Shown here: positions 1 to 10,103 of the stretch, one piece after another
Layout: each line of letters opens with the position of its first letter
Position numbering within the stretch: position 1 is the stretch's first letter
Origin: Bacillota bacterium
GTDB lineage: Bacteria > Bacillota > Sulfobacillia > RBS10-35 > JAJYVN01
DNA: 64,000 bases
Assembly (NCBI GenBank): GCA_021803205.1
Contig: JAJZMB010000124.1
Span: 21,253-85,252 of the forward strand
Direction of reading: 5' to 3'
Notes under the pieces: generated by a model
Told to the model about the DNA's origin: nothing
Seen by the model: the letters and a program-made list of their open reading frames with translations, nothing else
Databases searched by the model: none
Program-made: the position numbers and the translations under genes

Positions 1-613
1 CGTGCGTCAGCGCCATCGCGTCCGACTGCAGCTGCGACGTGGTCCAGGAAGTGTCCGACCAACTGCTCGGCGGCAGGGGAACCTTGTACTTCTGGAACAA
101 TGTGGCGTTGTAGGCGATGATCAACTCGTTGGCGAGCCACGGTACCGCGAACACGTTGCCGTTGACGGTATAGTGCGCCATCACCGAGGGCAGCACCGCA
201 GACAGGTCGATATTCGCCGCTTTCAATTCCGGAGACAGGTTGAGCAATGCGTTCTGCGCATACATTTGCGAGAAGTTGGTCGAATTCCAGTCCGTGAACA
301 CGTCCGGCGGCGTGCCCGCGGCCTCCAGGGCGAGCAACTTCTGGTTGTTGTGCGGACTGTTGATGACCTGGATCTGCACCCCGGGGTGCGACTGCTCGAA
401 CATGGGGGCCGCGATCTTGGTGGCCCACGGATCGAGCAGGGGATCGGTCGGCACGAGCCAGACGAGCGTTTTGCTGGGCGGCTTCGCCCCCGCAGAATTC
501 TGCGCGCCAGCGCCTTTGCCCGGGCCACCGCTGCCGCACGCACTCAGCGCCAACGCCGCGGAAAGCACCCAGCCCACCAGGGAAACCATCCTGCCGCGGT
601 GCCCCAATGCCAT
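1..613 (-). CDS. Sugar ABC transporter substrate-binding lipoprotein (3' end beyond window)
   Basis: The minus-strand frame is open from an ATG at 613 to the window edge (204 codons seen). The N-terminus is a lipoprotein signal ending in the lipobox Leu-Ser-Ala-Cys followed by a Gly/Ser-rich linker. The mature part has the look of family 1 extracellular solute-binding proteins (Val-Trp-Leu-Val-Pro-Thr-Asp strand, Thr-Pro-Pro-Asp-Val-Phe motif, then Pro-Trp-Leu-Ala-Asn-Glu). A GGGAGGG ribosome binding site lies about 9 nt before the ATG. It follows two sugar-type permeases on the same strand, so it should be the binding component of that importer. The ligand cannot be told. The C-terminal half is outside the window. 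Confidence 0.85.
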   Translation of the reverse strand, partial: MALGHRGRMVSLVGWVLSAALALSACGSGGPGKGAGAQNSAGAKPPSKTLVWLVPTDPLLDPWATKIAAPMFEQSHPGVQIQVINSPHNNQKLLALEAAGTPPDVFTDWNSTNFSQMYAQNALLNLSPELKAANIDLSAVLPSVMAHYTVNGNVFAVPWLANELIIAYNATLFQKYKVPLPPSSWSDTSWTTSQLQSDAMALTH

Positions 614-828
614 GTCCCGGCGCCCTCCCTCTCACGTCACGTCGAGCACCGACGCGAAGCGACCCCCCATCACCTTTCTCCCCCGGCCGGCGGGCACTCG
701 CGCGCCGACCGCCCCGACCCCTGCGGGAGCGCCGTGTCCCGGCCGTGCGCAACAGTTCCCTACAAGCGGAGAACTATCGTTCTTTGAACAGCCACCCCCT
801 TTAGTGCGATCCACATCGTCGGGGCTAC

Positions 829-1716
829 TCATTTCTGCGTCACGACGATCCCCGATAGCACATAGCGCTGCCCGATGAAGAACAGCAACACGGGAGGCAG
901 CATGGCCACGAGCGACACGGCCAGGAGCTGGTTCCAGGGCGTGGCGCCGTAACGGGCCTGGAACAGGCTCAGGGCGAGGCTGACCGTATACTTGGAACCG
1001 CTGTTGATATAGATGAGCGGTCCGAGAAAGTCGCTCCAGGCGAACTGGAAGTGGAAGATGGCCGCGGTGGCCAGCACCGGCTTGGAAAGTGGGAGCAGAA
1101 TCCGCCAATAGAGGCCGAAGTAGCTGCAGCCATCGATGCGCGCGGCCTCGAATACATCGTTGGGTATCGTCAGGAAGAACTGGCGGAAGAGGAAGATGAA
1201 GAAGGCGCCCCCGCCGAACCATGCCGGCACCCACAGGGGCAGAAAGGTGTTGATCCAGTGCAGGTGCTTGAAGAGGACGTACTGTGGAATCATGGTTACC
1301 GTATACGGGAGCATCAGTGCGGAGAGCATTACTATGAATAGAACGTTGCTGTCCGGAGAGCGGAGGCGGGCGAATGCATATCCGGCCATCGACGCGGAGA
1401 AGACGCCGCCGACGCTGCTCATGGCACCGATGAAGAAGCTGTTCCAGAAATAACGGGCGAAGGGCATGAACGTGAACCCGCGGCGATAGGCGGAAAAGTC
1501 CCAGGGTGAGGGCAGGATCGTCGGCGGAAACGACAGCACCTGGGTCATGTGCTCGAAGCTCGCCGACAGCATCCATATAATGGGAGATACAATCACCAAC
1601 GCCCCTGCGCAGAGGACCAGCAACGCAAGAGCCCTCAGTACCGCCTGCCGGCGGCGGCGGTCGGCGAACTGCCAGCGTGCGGATGGACGAGCGTTTGCGC
1701 TGAATGCGTGGCCCAC
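829..1716 (-). CDS. Carbohydrate ABC transporter permease, MalG type
   Basis: A 295-residue membrane protein with six predicted transmembrane segments, the usual size for MalG/UgpE-type permeases. The EAA loop that contacts the ATPase is present (Glu-Ala-Ala-Arg-Ile-Asp-Gly followed by Leu-Leu-Pro-Leu). The start is a GTG with GAGGAGGG 6-7 nt upstream. It lies 54 nt after the partner permease and about 215 nt before the binding lipoprotein, so the order is permease, permease, binding protein. No ATPase gene is in view; such importers often share one MsmX/UgpC-type ATPase encoded elsewhere. The family is clear; the sugar is unknown. Confidence 0.93.
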   Translation of the reverse strand: MGHAFSANARPSARWQFADRRRRQAVLRALALLVLCAGALVIVSPIIWMLSASFEHMTQVLSFPPTILPSPWDFSAYRRGFTFMPFARYFWNSFFIGAMSSVGGVFSASMAGYAFARLRSPDSNVLFIVMLSALMLPYTVTMIPQYVLFKHLHWINTFLPLWVPAWFGGGAFFIFLFRQFFLTIPNDVFEAARIDGCSYFGLYWRILLPLSKPVLATAAIFHFQFAWSDFLGPLIYINSGSKYTVSLALSLFQARYGATPWNQLLAVSLVAMLPPVLLFFIGQRYVLSGIVVTQK

Positions 1717-1770
1717 CTGGCGCCCTCCTCGAGACTTCCCCTGGTCGCCTGAGCGCGGCCGTGTTGCTGC

Positions 1771-2703
1771 TCAGTGATCATAGTGGACCCATAATGCAGA
1801 ACTCCGGAACAGCACGAGCGTGCAGCCCAGAATGATGATGAAGAGAATCCAAGCCTGTGCGGAAGCAAGACCCATCTTGAAATAATTGAAGGCATTCTCA
1901 TACAGGTAGAGGTTATAAAAATACGAGGCATAGTCGGGCCCGCCCTGGGTGAGGACATAGACCTGCGTGAATATCTGGAACGAACCGATCAGGCCCAGGA
2001 TGATCGTGAAGAAGATCACGGGCGTCAACATGGGAAGGGTGATGCGCCAGAGGAGGTGCCGCGGCGAGGCGCCATCGATTTGCGCCGCTTCGTAGTACTC
2101 CTGTGGAATGCCCTGCATCGCGGCGAGGTAGATGACCATGCTTCCGCCAAAACCCCAGAGGGACATGAGGGCAATCGCGGGGATCACCCATGTCGGGGAG
2201 GCGAGCCAGGCCGGGCCGTGTATGTGGAAGGCACGTTGCAGGACATAGTCGATCAGCCCGAACTGCGGGTTGAGCAGCCAGGTCCACAGCAGCGCGCCGG
2301 CGACGGGCGGGATCAGGGTCGGCAGGTAGTAGACCGTGCGCAGTACGCGCAGGCCACGCACGCGCAGATTCAGCAGGGCGGCGACCAGCAACCCGAGCAG
2401 GAGAGTGCAGGGAAGCGCGAGCAGGGTGTAATAGAGGGTGACCTCCAACGACTTCCAGAACAGTTGGCTTGTGAGCAAATGCCGGTAGTTGGCCAGGCCG
2501 ATCCAGTGGGGTGGCTGCAGGATGTTGTATTGGGTGAAGCTGAAGTACAGCGAGGCGAGCACCGGATAGACGACGAAGGATAGAAAGCCGATCATCCATG
2601 GCAACAGGAACAGGTGGAAATACAGCGCTTCCCGGGTGCGCAGCCGGCCAGTGCGGGATGCGGCCGGGCGGGTCGGTGCTGTCCGAACCACTTGTGCCGC
2701 CAT
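1771..2703 (-). CDS. Carbohydrate ABC transporter permease, MalF type
   Basis: A 310-residue permease with six predicted transmembrane segments. After a basic cytoplasmic N-terminus comes the typical first helix (Phe-Leu-Leu-Pro-Trp-Met-Ile-Gly-Phe). The EAA loop reads Glu-Ala-Ala-Gln-Ile-Asp-Gly-Ala with Leu-Pro-Met downstream, and the Gly-Gly-Pro motif before the last helix is typical of LacF/UgpA permeases. It is the first gene of the minus-strand sugar transporter operon and would pair with the MalG-type permease downstream. A GGGGG stretch lies about 12 nt before the ATG. Its substrate cannot be inferred. Confidence 0.93.
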   Translation of the reverse strand: MAAQVVRTAPTRPAASRTGRLRTREALYFHLFLLPWMIGFLSFVVYPVLASLYFSFTQYNILQPPHWIGLANYRHLLTSQLFWKSLEVTLYYTLLALPCTLLLGLLVAALLNLRVRGLRVLRTVYYLPTLIPPVAGALLWTWLLNPQFGLIDYVLQRAFHIHGPAWLASPTWVIPAIALMSLWGFGGSMVIYLAAMQGIPQEYYEAAQIDGASPRHLLWRITLPMLTPVIFFTIILGLIGSFQIFTQVYVLTQGGPDYASYFYNLYLYENAFNYFKMGLASAQAWILFIIILGCTLVLFRSSALWVHYDH

Positions 2704-3416
2704 CGACGTGCATAACCCCCAGATGCGACAGGGGATTCACCAAAAGCAGGCCAAGCACCCCCTTGAGGGCGGACCCGCTCTCCCCATGCGTGCCATCATC
2801 ACCGCTCGCAGGGGTGACTGTTCGTTGCTCTGTTGTGGATTCCTCCAGGGCGGGTCCTTTTCGCAGGGGTGTCACACCGGGTGGCTGTGCGCAGGGATGG
2901 GTAACCCTGATGGCTCCCGCTGCCGTACCCGGTGGCCCCCGCGGCCCCCAAACGGCGGACTGCGCGGAGCAAGCCGGAGGGAGCGCGGCGGCGTTTGCGT
3001 ACAGCGCCGAGCGGCAATTGCCGGCAGCCGGCGTCCTCCGGTGCGCACCGGGCCGGCTGCCGCGTTGCGGGGAGGGCCGGCAACGCCAAACTTGGGCGTC
3101 TGCCGCTTGTAACTGTTCGGTGCCGTGCATGTGGTACCACCAGACGTTGGGCCTGGACGCCGCCAGGCGGCCGGAAGCCCGCCATCTGTGGGGTCCGGGA
3201 CGCACTTCACCGAATGCTTACCAAATCGCACCCAGGTGCGGGGTTCACCGAATACGTACTGCCGCTTGACCAGGCGGGGTTTGGCGCTCACGCGGCGAGG
3301 TGCGGGGGATCGGTTCTTTAGAGCGGTTCCTGCGGGTTGGAGTCTGGCCGATCGGCAGCAGAGCCTCACGGCGAAAAAGGTTCCCGGTCGCGCTACGGCG
3401 GCGCGCGACTTCGTGT
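2704..3416. other. Divergent intergenic region
   Basis: About 710 bp separate the sugar-transporter operon (minus) from the penicillin-binding protein (plus). No reading frame here looks coded. It must carry both promoters, but no convincing -35/-10 pair was seen. The one regularity is a 10-bp direct repeat TTCACCGAAT at 3206-3215 and 3244-3253, which could be a regulator site. Confidence 0.4.
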
Positions 3417-5693
3417 ATGCTCGGGCTCGGGCAGGCCCGCCGGCGACCCGCGGGCGCGCGCCGGCTGCCGCGGAGAGGACGTGTCGTCTCGACCACCACA
3501 CCACGGGCGTCCCGGGGCCGCGCAGATGGTCGACCCGTCCATCCCCTGGCCCGAACGGGCAAGGCGGACGGATTCGGCCGTCGCCTGGCAGCGGCCGCCA
3601 TATGGTGCACGCTCTTCCTGGGCGTGCTGGCGGGGCGCCTGGTGATTGTTCAGATACTGCACCACAGGGTCCTGAGTGCCGATGCCCTGCAAGAGCACCT
3701 CCGCGCCGTCCCCCTGCCGGCGGTGCGGGGCGAGATCACCGATCGCAACGGCCAGGTCTTGGCCATAAGCCTCCCGGCAGGCACGGTCACGGTCGATCCC
3801 AAACTGACGGCGCACCCTGCCGCCGAAGCTGCGGCGCTCGCCCCGCTCCTCGGCCAGGCGCCAGCCCGGGTTTTGCAGATCCTGACGGCACCGGGGCAAT
3901 ATGCCGTGCTCGCCACCCAGATCTCCGGCGGCCAGGGATCCGCCGTCGCCGCACTGCATCTGCCAGGAATCTACGTCCATACCAGCATGCTGCGCCGGTA
4001 TCCGAATGGATTCTTCATGGGCCATATCCTGGGCTTCGTCAACGCCGCGGGCGGTGCCGCCGGCGTGGAGGAAAGCTATCAACAGGCCCTGGCCGGCAAG
4101 AACGGCTATATCCTGGCCCAGACCGACCCATACGGTCACATCATACCCGGTACCGTGGTGCGCACCGTCCCGGCGCAGCAGGGTCTGACCCTGCAGCTCA
4201 CCATCGATGCGCCGCTGCAGGCGGACCTGCAGCGGCAGTTGGAAATGGCGGTCGCCACCACCCGGGCCAGCAGGGCGTTCGGCATCATCCTCCAGCCGTC
4301 GACCGGTGCCATCCTGGCGGCTTCGTCCTGGCCGACATACGACCCCAACGCTTATGGCAGCGTTCCGGCCAGTGTCTGGGGAAATACCGTCCAGGGGGTC
4401 GACCTGCCCCCGGGGTCAGTGTTCAAGCCGATCACCGCCAGTGCGGCCATCCAAGCCGGCATCGTGAGCCCGAACACCCCGTTCTTCGATCCCGGGGTAC
4501 TCGATGTCGGCGGTGTGGCCCTCCACAACTTCATGCCCCTCGAACGCCACACCACGTTTGCTCGCGCCTTTGACGAATCGGCCAACGTCGTCTTCGGCGG
4601 CGTCGGCATCCGGTTGGGAGCCAGTCGCTTCTACCAGTACTTCCGTGCCTTCGGCCTCCTCGGCCTCCCGGGCTCCGACCTCCCCGGCGAACAGCCGAAC
4701 ATCTTCGTGCCGCAAGCACAGGCCAACGCGCTGGCCGTCGCGGAAGAGGCGTTCGGGGAGACCCTCTCAGTCACCCCGCTTTCATTGATCACGGCCCTCA
4801 ACGTGGTCGCGGACGGCGGGCTGCTGGTGCGACCGCACATCGGGCGGGCCCTGCTGAGCAGCAGCGGTCGGGTGGTGAAGCGGATCCGCCCCGTCATCGT
4901 CCGCCGGGTGCTCTCCCCCGCGGTCGCGGCCACCGTGCGCCAGATGATGGTGGGGGTTGTCAACGACGGGACGGGAGAGCGCGGGTTCCTGCCCTGCTAT
5001 GACGCCGGCGGCAAGACGGGTACATCCAACATTTACAGCGCGACCGGAGTCACCAACAACTTCATCGCCTCCTTCGTGGGGATGGCGCCCGCCAGCCAAC
5101 CCGCCGCCATCGCCCTGGTCATGCTCTATCACCCCCACGGTAACTTCAACGAGGGCGGAGAGGTCGCGGCCCCCGCGGTGCAGGCTGTTCTGGGCGACGC
5201 GATGCACGTGCTCGGCGTGCCACCACACTGCACCGCAACCAACACCCTGCCGCCGAAGCCGGGCGCACCGGGGACGACGGCGCAGGTGCTCGATATGGTC
5301 GCGATGCCTGCGATCACCAATCTGCCTGTGGCTGCCGCAGTCGCCAAGGTCCGGGCCGAGAACATCTACCTGCAGGTGAACGGCACCGGGGCGCGGATCC
5401 TGCACCAGGATCCCCCGCCGGGCGCCATGGTACAGCAATGGACGACGATCGAGGGCTACACCAGCCCGAACGCGCCCGTCCCGGCGGTCTTCATCAAAGT
5501 GCCGAACGTGGCGGGACAGACGATTGCCCAGGCGGCCGCAACGCTGGCGCATGCCGGCTTCTCCATGGAGGTGAGCGGTGTCGGCACCGCAGCCATCCAG
5601 GACCCGCCTGCCGGCCGGCGCGCCGATCCCGGGAGCGCGGTGCATGTGCAGTTTCGACGCGTCCCGGCACAGGGCGGCGGAACGACCGGTTGA
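3417..5693 (+). CDS. Class B penicillin-binding protein with PASTA domains
   Basis: Peptidoglycan transpeptidase of the FtsI/SpoVD/PBP2 type. After a basic N-terminus and one membrane anchor come the dimerisation domain (Arg-Gly-Glu-Ile-Thr-Asp-Arg-Asn-Gly) and the transpeptidase domain with its three motifs: Ser-Val-Phe-Lys (nucleophile Ser about residue 334), Ser-Ala-Asn, and Lys-Thr-Gly-Thr (about 533). Two PASTA-like repeats end the protein. The frame is open upstream to a GTG at 3300 and no start has a good ribosome binding site; the ATG at 3417 was chosen because it leaves a shorter cytoplasmic tail. It is not in a mur/fts cluster, so a sporulation (SpoVD-like) or accessory role is possible but unproven. 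Confidence 0.88.
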   Translation: MLGLGQARRRPAGARRLPRRGRVVSTTTPRASRGRADGRPVHPLARTGKADGFGRRLAAAAIWCTLFLGVLAGRLVIVQILHHRVLSADALQEHLRAVPLPAVRGEITDRNGQVLAISLPAGTVTVDPKLTAHPAAEAAALAPLLGQAPARVLQILTAPGQYAVLATQISGGQGSAVAALHLPGIYVHTSMLRRYPNGFFMGHILGFVNAAGGAAGVEESYQQALAGKNGYILAQTDPYGHIIPGTVVRTVPAQQGLTLQLTIDAPLQADLQRQLEMAVATTRASRAFGIILQPSTGAILAASSWPTYDPNAYGSVPASVWGNTVQGVDLPPGSVFKPITASAAIQAGIVSPNTPFFDPGVLDVGGVALHNFMPLERHTTFARAFDESANVVFGGVGIRLGASRFYQYFRAFGLLGLPGSDLPGEQPNIFVPQAQANALAVAEEAFGETLSVTPLSLITALNVVADGGLLVRPHIGRALLSSSGRVVKRIRPVIVRRVLSPAVAATVRQMMVGVVNDGTGERGFLPCYDAGGKTGTSNIYSATGVTNNFIASFVGMAPASQPAAIALVMLYHPHGNFNEGGEVAAPAVQAVLGDAMHVLGVPPHCTATNTLPPKPGAPGTTAQVLDMVAMPAITNLPVAAAVAKVRAENIYLQVNGTGARILHQDPPPGAMVQQWTTIEGYTSPNAPVPAVFIKVPNVAGQTIAQAAATLAHAGFSMEVSGVGTAAIQDPPAGRRADPGSAVHVQFRRVPAQGGGTTG

Positions 5694-5842
5694 ACGCAGG
5701 GGTGCCGGCGGCCGTCGGCGTGGACCAGCGGGGCGAACCCGCCCCCGCGGGTGCGGCCCGCTGGCCCAGCCAACTGGTCGCCGAGACCGGCTGGCCGGGA
5801 GACACTCCACGAGGCCGTCATCACGGCAGCGCTGCCCGTGCC

Positions 5843-6982
<1,140 letters not shown>

Positions 6983-7407
6983 GTGGGCGCCTCCCGCACA
7001 AGCCGCTACCGGGCCCCCCGCCGGTCGACCTCCAGCCTCCGTTGGTCCTTGCGACCGGGGGCGTGCCCCGGGGCCGCGCTCGCGGGGCGTATGGTCCGGG
7101 TACTCTGATCTATGCACCTGGGACGGGCGGTGATTCTGGTCGACGCCCCGGCGATGGTTCACGACAGACTATCCAGCGGGAAATTCCGGGGGAGCCGACG
7201 CGCCGGCGGGCGGAGAGGGGCAGATCGGGCGCGCCGGTCCGATGGTCGCCTGCTCCGCGGTTGGCCGGCGTCGAAGGCTAATACTATTGTCAGGTTCCCG
7301 GCCCACGCGCACGCTGCGGCTGGTCAGCAGGTATGCCGGGCGTGGCGGCACGGCACACAGGGACCGGTTCGCGCCGGCCAGATCGTAGATCCGAGGGGGT
7401 ACGTGTT
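6983..7407. other. Divergent intergenic region
   Basis: About 425 bp between yhbH (minus) and the dehydrogenase gene (plus). Nothing in it looks coded and no clear promoter or terminator was recognised. Confidence 0.35.
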
Positions 7408-8556
7408 GTGGGCATAGATATGGATTGCCAGGCCGTCACCGTGGCTCCGGGTAAAGCGGGCAGCGTGGAGATCCGCAGGGTACCGGTGGAGCGGCCACAG
7501 CGCGGGCAGGTGCTCGCGCGCACCATTGCCGTCGGTATCTGCGGAACCGACGCGGAGATCGTCTCCGGCGCCTACGGTGTGGCGCCTCCGGGATCGGAAC
7601 GACTGGTCCTCGGACACGAATCCCTCCTGGCCGTCGAGGAGGTGGGGCCGGATGCCGGGGACTTGCAGGCGGAACAACTCGTGGTGGGTATTGTGCGGCG
7701 GCCCTGTCCGGAACGATGCCTGCCATGTTCCCAGGGACGATGGGACCTGTGTACCAGCGGGCATTATCGCGAGCGCGGCATCGTCGGCTTGGACGGGTTC
7801 CTGCGCGAGTATCTTGTCGAGGATGCCGCCTTTCTGGTGGCCGTACCACGGGCGTTGGAGCCCGTGGCGGTACTGCTGGAGCCCCTGAGCATTGTGACCA
7901 AGGCGGTGGCGACGGGCCTGCGGGTGCGGGATGCGGCCGCCGCCCCGTCTGGTCGCGCCCTGGTGACGGGTGCCGGTCCCATTGGATTGCTTGCGGCCCT
8001 GCTGCTACGCTCCCGGGATATTGAGGTCTGGGTGGTCGACCGTCAACCCGCCGATTCCGTCAAGGCACATGTGGTGGCCGCGATGGGGGGCCACTATGTG
8101 GACACGCGCCACACCTCCCTGACCGTTGCGGCTAGGGATGTCCGTTTCGATCTGGCCGTGGAGGCCACGGGCTTCACACCGCTGATCTTCGAGGCCGTCG
8201 CGCTGCTGGCGCACGACGGTGCGCTGGTGTTGACCGGGGTCACCAGCGGCCACCGGATCATCGACGTCGACGCGAACGTGCTCAATCGCGGCATGGTGCT
8301 GGAGAACCAGGCCGTCGTCGGTTCCGTCAACGCGGCGCGCATTCACTACGAGGCGGCGGTCGATTCGCTGCGAGAGTGGTCGCAGCGGTGGCCGGGCCTG
8401 GCCGAGCGCCTGATCACCTCGCGTTATCCCCTGGACCGCTTCTCCGAGGCTCTTTCGAAGAAACCGGATGACATCAAGGTTGTGGTGGACGTGGGCTCTG
8501 CGCCGGCTGTAACTATGGAGCCGACATCGAACAAGGTAGGCCTGCTTACCAAGTAG
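7408..8556 (+). CDS. Zinc-dependent glucose 1-dehydrogenase-like enzyme (MDR family)
   Basis: A medium-chain dehydrogenase of 382 residues. Near the N-terminus are the catalytic zinc Cys in Ile-Cys-Gly-Thr-Asp and the Gly-His-Glu motif. The structural zinc lobe has the glucose-dehydrogenase spacing (Cys-Pro-Glu-Arg-Cys, then Cys and Asp-Leu-Cys), followed by Tyr-Arg-Glu-Arg-Gly-Ile-Val-Gly-Leu-Asp-Gly-Phe, which resembles archaeal glucose 1-dehydrogenases. The nucleotide site is Gly-Ala-Gly-Pro-Ile-Gly. The GTG at 7408 has GAGGGGG about 9 nt upstream. Expected reaction is NAD(P)-dependent oxidation of an aldose to the lactone; another sugar or polyol is possible. Confidence 0.85.
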   Translation: MGIDMDCQAVTVAPGKAGSVEIRRVPVERPQRGQVLARTIAVGICGTDAEIVSGAYGVAPPGSERLVLGHESLLAVEEVGPDAGDLQAEQLVVGIVRRPCPERCLPCSQGRWDLCTSGHYRERGIVGLDGFLREYLVEDAAFLVAVPRALEPVAVLLEPLSIVTKAVATGLRVRDAAAAPSGRALVTGAGPIGLLAALLLRSRDIEVWVVDRQPADSVKAHVVAAMGGHYVDTRHTSLTVAARDVRFDLAVEATGFTPLIFEAVALLAHDGALVLTGVTSGHRIIDVDANVLNRGMVLENQAVVGSVNAARIHYEAAVDSLREWSQRWPGLAERLITSRYPLDRFSEALSKKPDDIKVVVDVGSAPAVTMEPTSNKVGLLTK

Positions 8557-8720
8557 GCACCCGCTCCGCATGATTTGCTGGGGTTGTATCGCCGAGATCC
8601 GAGGTCACATCCCGCGAGACCAACAGGCACAACCCCGTGACGGGCGGTTGCACACTCGCGACGCGTGGCGCCACGACTCCCGCGCGCCACGCCCGAGGAA
8701 AGGTTGTTGCAGGGCGGCGC

Positions 8721-9836
8721 CTATGGCACGACGACCTGATCGCCTGCCTGAAGGCCGCCGGTGATCTGAATGGACGTGTCCCCCTGCAGGCCGAGCGTCA
8801 CCAGACGCTGGACGATCTGCCCCTGCACGTCCAGGTTGACCGAATTCAGTCCCTCAAAGCTCGTGATGATGCCGCCGCTGTTGGGTAGGTAGAGCACGTT
8901 GTTCGCCTGCGCCACTGTGATGATGGCCGTGAACGCACCGCCAATGTCGTTGGGAGTCAGCACGTACCCCGCGGGCCGGTTCAGTGTCACCTGTGGCTGC
9001 GTCAGGCCGCCGAAGCCGTGGTTGGCCTTGGCGATCGCCACATCCGCGGGCGTCGGCACCTGTACCGAGTTGACCGTGGTGGTGTATTTCGTTTGTGGGT
9101 GGGCGGCGAGACTGAATTCCACCGGCTGTCCGGTGGATATCTCCGGAACCACCGTCGGATTCAGCTTGGCCACGAAACGCACGGCACTGGTGTCCTGGAT
9201 CTGTGCTAGTGTTTGATAGGCCCCGACGTATTGCCCCAGATGAACGTTCACGTTGGTAATTTCACCCGAGAACGGTGCCGTGATCTGATATCTGGCGAGT
9301 TGGAGTTGCAATTGCATCAGGTGCAGTTGGTCCTGGTTCAGCTGAATTCTGGCCTGCTGCAGCGCGAAGTTGAAGTTGGCGGCGTTCTGCGCCGACGTCG
9401 GCGGCTGCAGTTGCAGACTGCTCTCCAGATCGTTGATGTGGAGTTGATCGCGCTCAATCGTCAGGTTCTGCTGGTTGATCTCAAAGGGCAGGTTGCCCGC
9501 ATCGAGCGTCGCGAGCACCTGGCCCTTCTTCACCAACGCGTCGTTGGTCATGTTCAGTGTGGCGATCTGCCCGCCGCCGCCCAACGTGAAGTACAGCAGG
9601 GCGCTCTGCCGCGGTTCCACCAAGCCGGCCACCTGTACGCTCGCCGTCACGGTCCCAGTCTGGACGGGTATGGTGGAGATCTGCTGCGTGGCGGGTGCGG
9701 GTAGACCGGGCAGCGGGTGGACGGCGACCCCGGTCTGGGGGAGAAGACCGCAACCCGCTGTAGCGATGCCTGCGACCGCCAAGACGGCCAGTGCGGAACG
9801 CCACGTGCCCGATGGCTTCCTCTGAGATGCCCGCAC
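8721..9836 (-). CDS. Efflux adaptor lipoprotein, HlyD/RND-MFP family
   Basis: A 371-residue membrane-fusion protein. A lipobox (Ala-Thr-Ala-Gly-Cys) follows a short hydrophobic signal, then half a biotinyl-lipoyl domain, an alpha-helical hairpin rich in Gln and Leu (about residues 130-200), the second lipoyl half (Ile-Thr-Ala-Pro-Phe-Ser-Gly) and beta-barrel segments. The GTG at 9836 was chosen because GGAGGG sits 6 nt upstream and it leaves a proper signal peptide; the frame continues upstream without support. Such adaptors normally work with a MacB-type ABC or RND pump, but none is adjacent, so the partner must be encoded elsewhere. Confidence 0.85.
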   Translation of the reverse strand: MRASQRKPSGTWRSALAVLAVAGIATAGCGLLPQTGVAVHPLPGLPAPATQQISTIPVQTGTVTASVQVAGLVEPRQSALLYFTLGGGGQIATLNMTNDALVKKGQVLATLDAGNLPFEINQQNLTIERDQLHINDLESSLQLQPPTSAQNAANFNFALQQARIQLNQDQLHLMQLQLQLARYQITAPFSGEITNVNVHLGQYVGAYQTLAQIQDTSAVRFVAKLNPTVVPEISTGQPVEFSLAAHPQTKYTTTVNSVQVPTPADVAIAKANHGFGGLTQPQVTLNRPAGYVLTPNDIGGAFTAIITVAQANNVLYLPNSGGIITSFEGLNSVNLDVQGQIVQRLVTLGLQGDTSIQITGGLQAGDQVVVP

Positions 9837-10103
9837 GCTTGACCCTCCATCCAAGGCCGTGCCGCCCAAGGATAGGCGCACACCGAACAGGGGCGACGCC
9901 ACAAACAATCCCCTTGACAAATTCACTATATTGCTCATCGAGTGGCATTTCCCTGCCGGGGTGTGCCGATTCCTCCGGGCGTGCGGTTCCCGCGTGCCGC
10001 CGGATCCGTCCGCATATACATGGCCACAGTCTGAGGACGCGCCACACCGCCGCTCCCCCGCGGCGCCCCATCCGTCCCCGCGATGGAGGAGGAGGCACGG
10101 AAC

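Noticed and set aside
9914..9932. Promoter for spoVR from TTGACA at 9914
   Set aside because: The next -10-like sequence (TATATT) is only 7 bp away and nothing suitable lies at 16-18 bp, so it is not a sigma-A promoter on this evidence.
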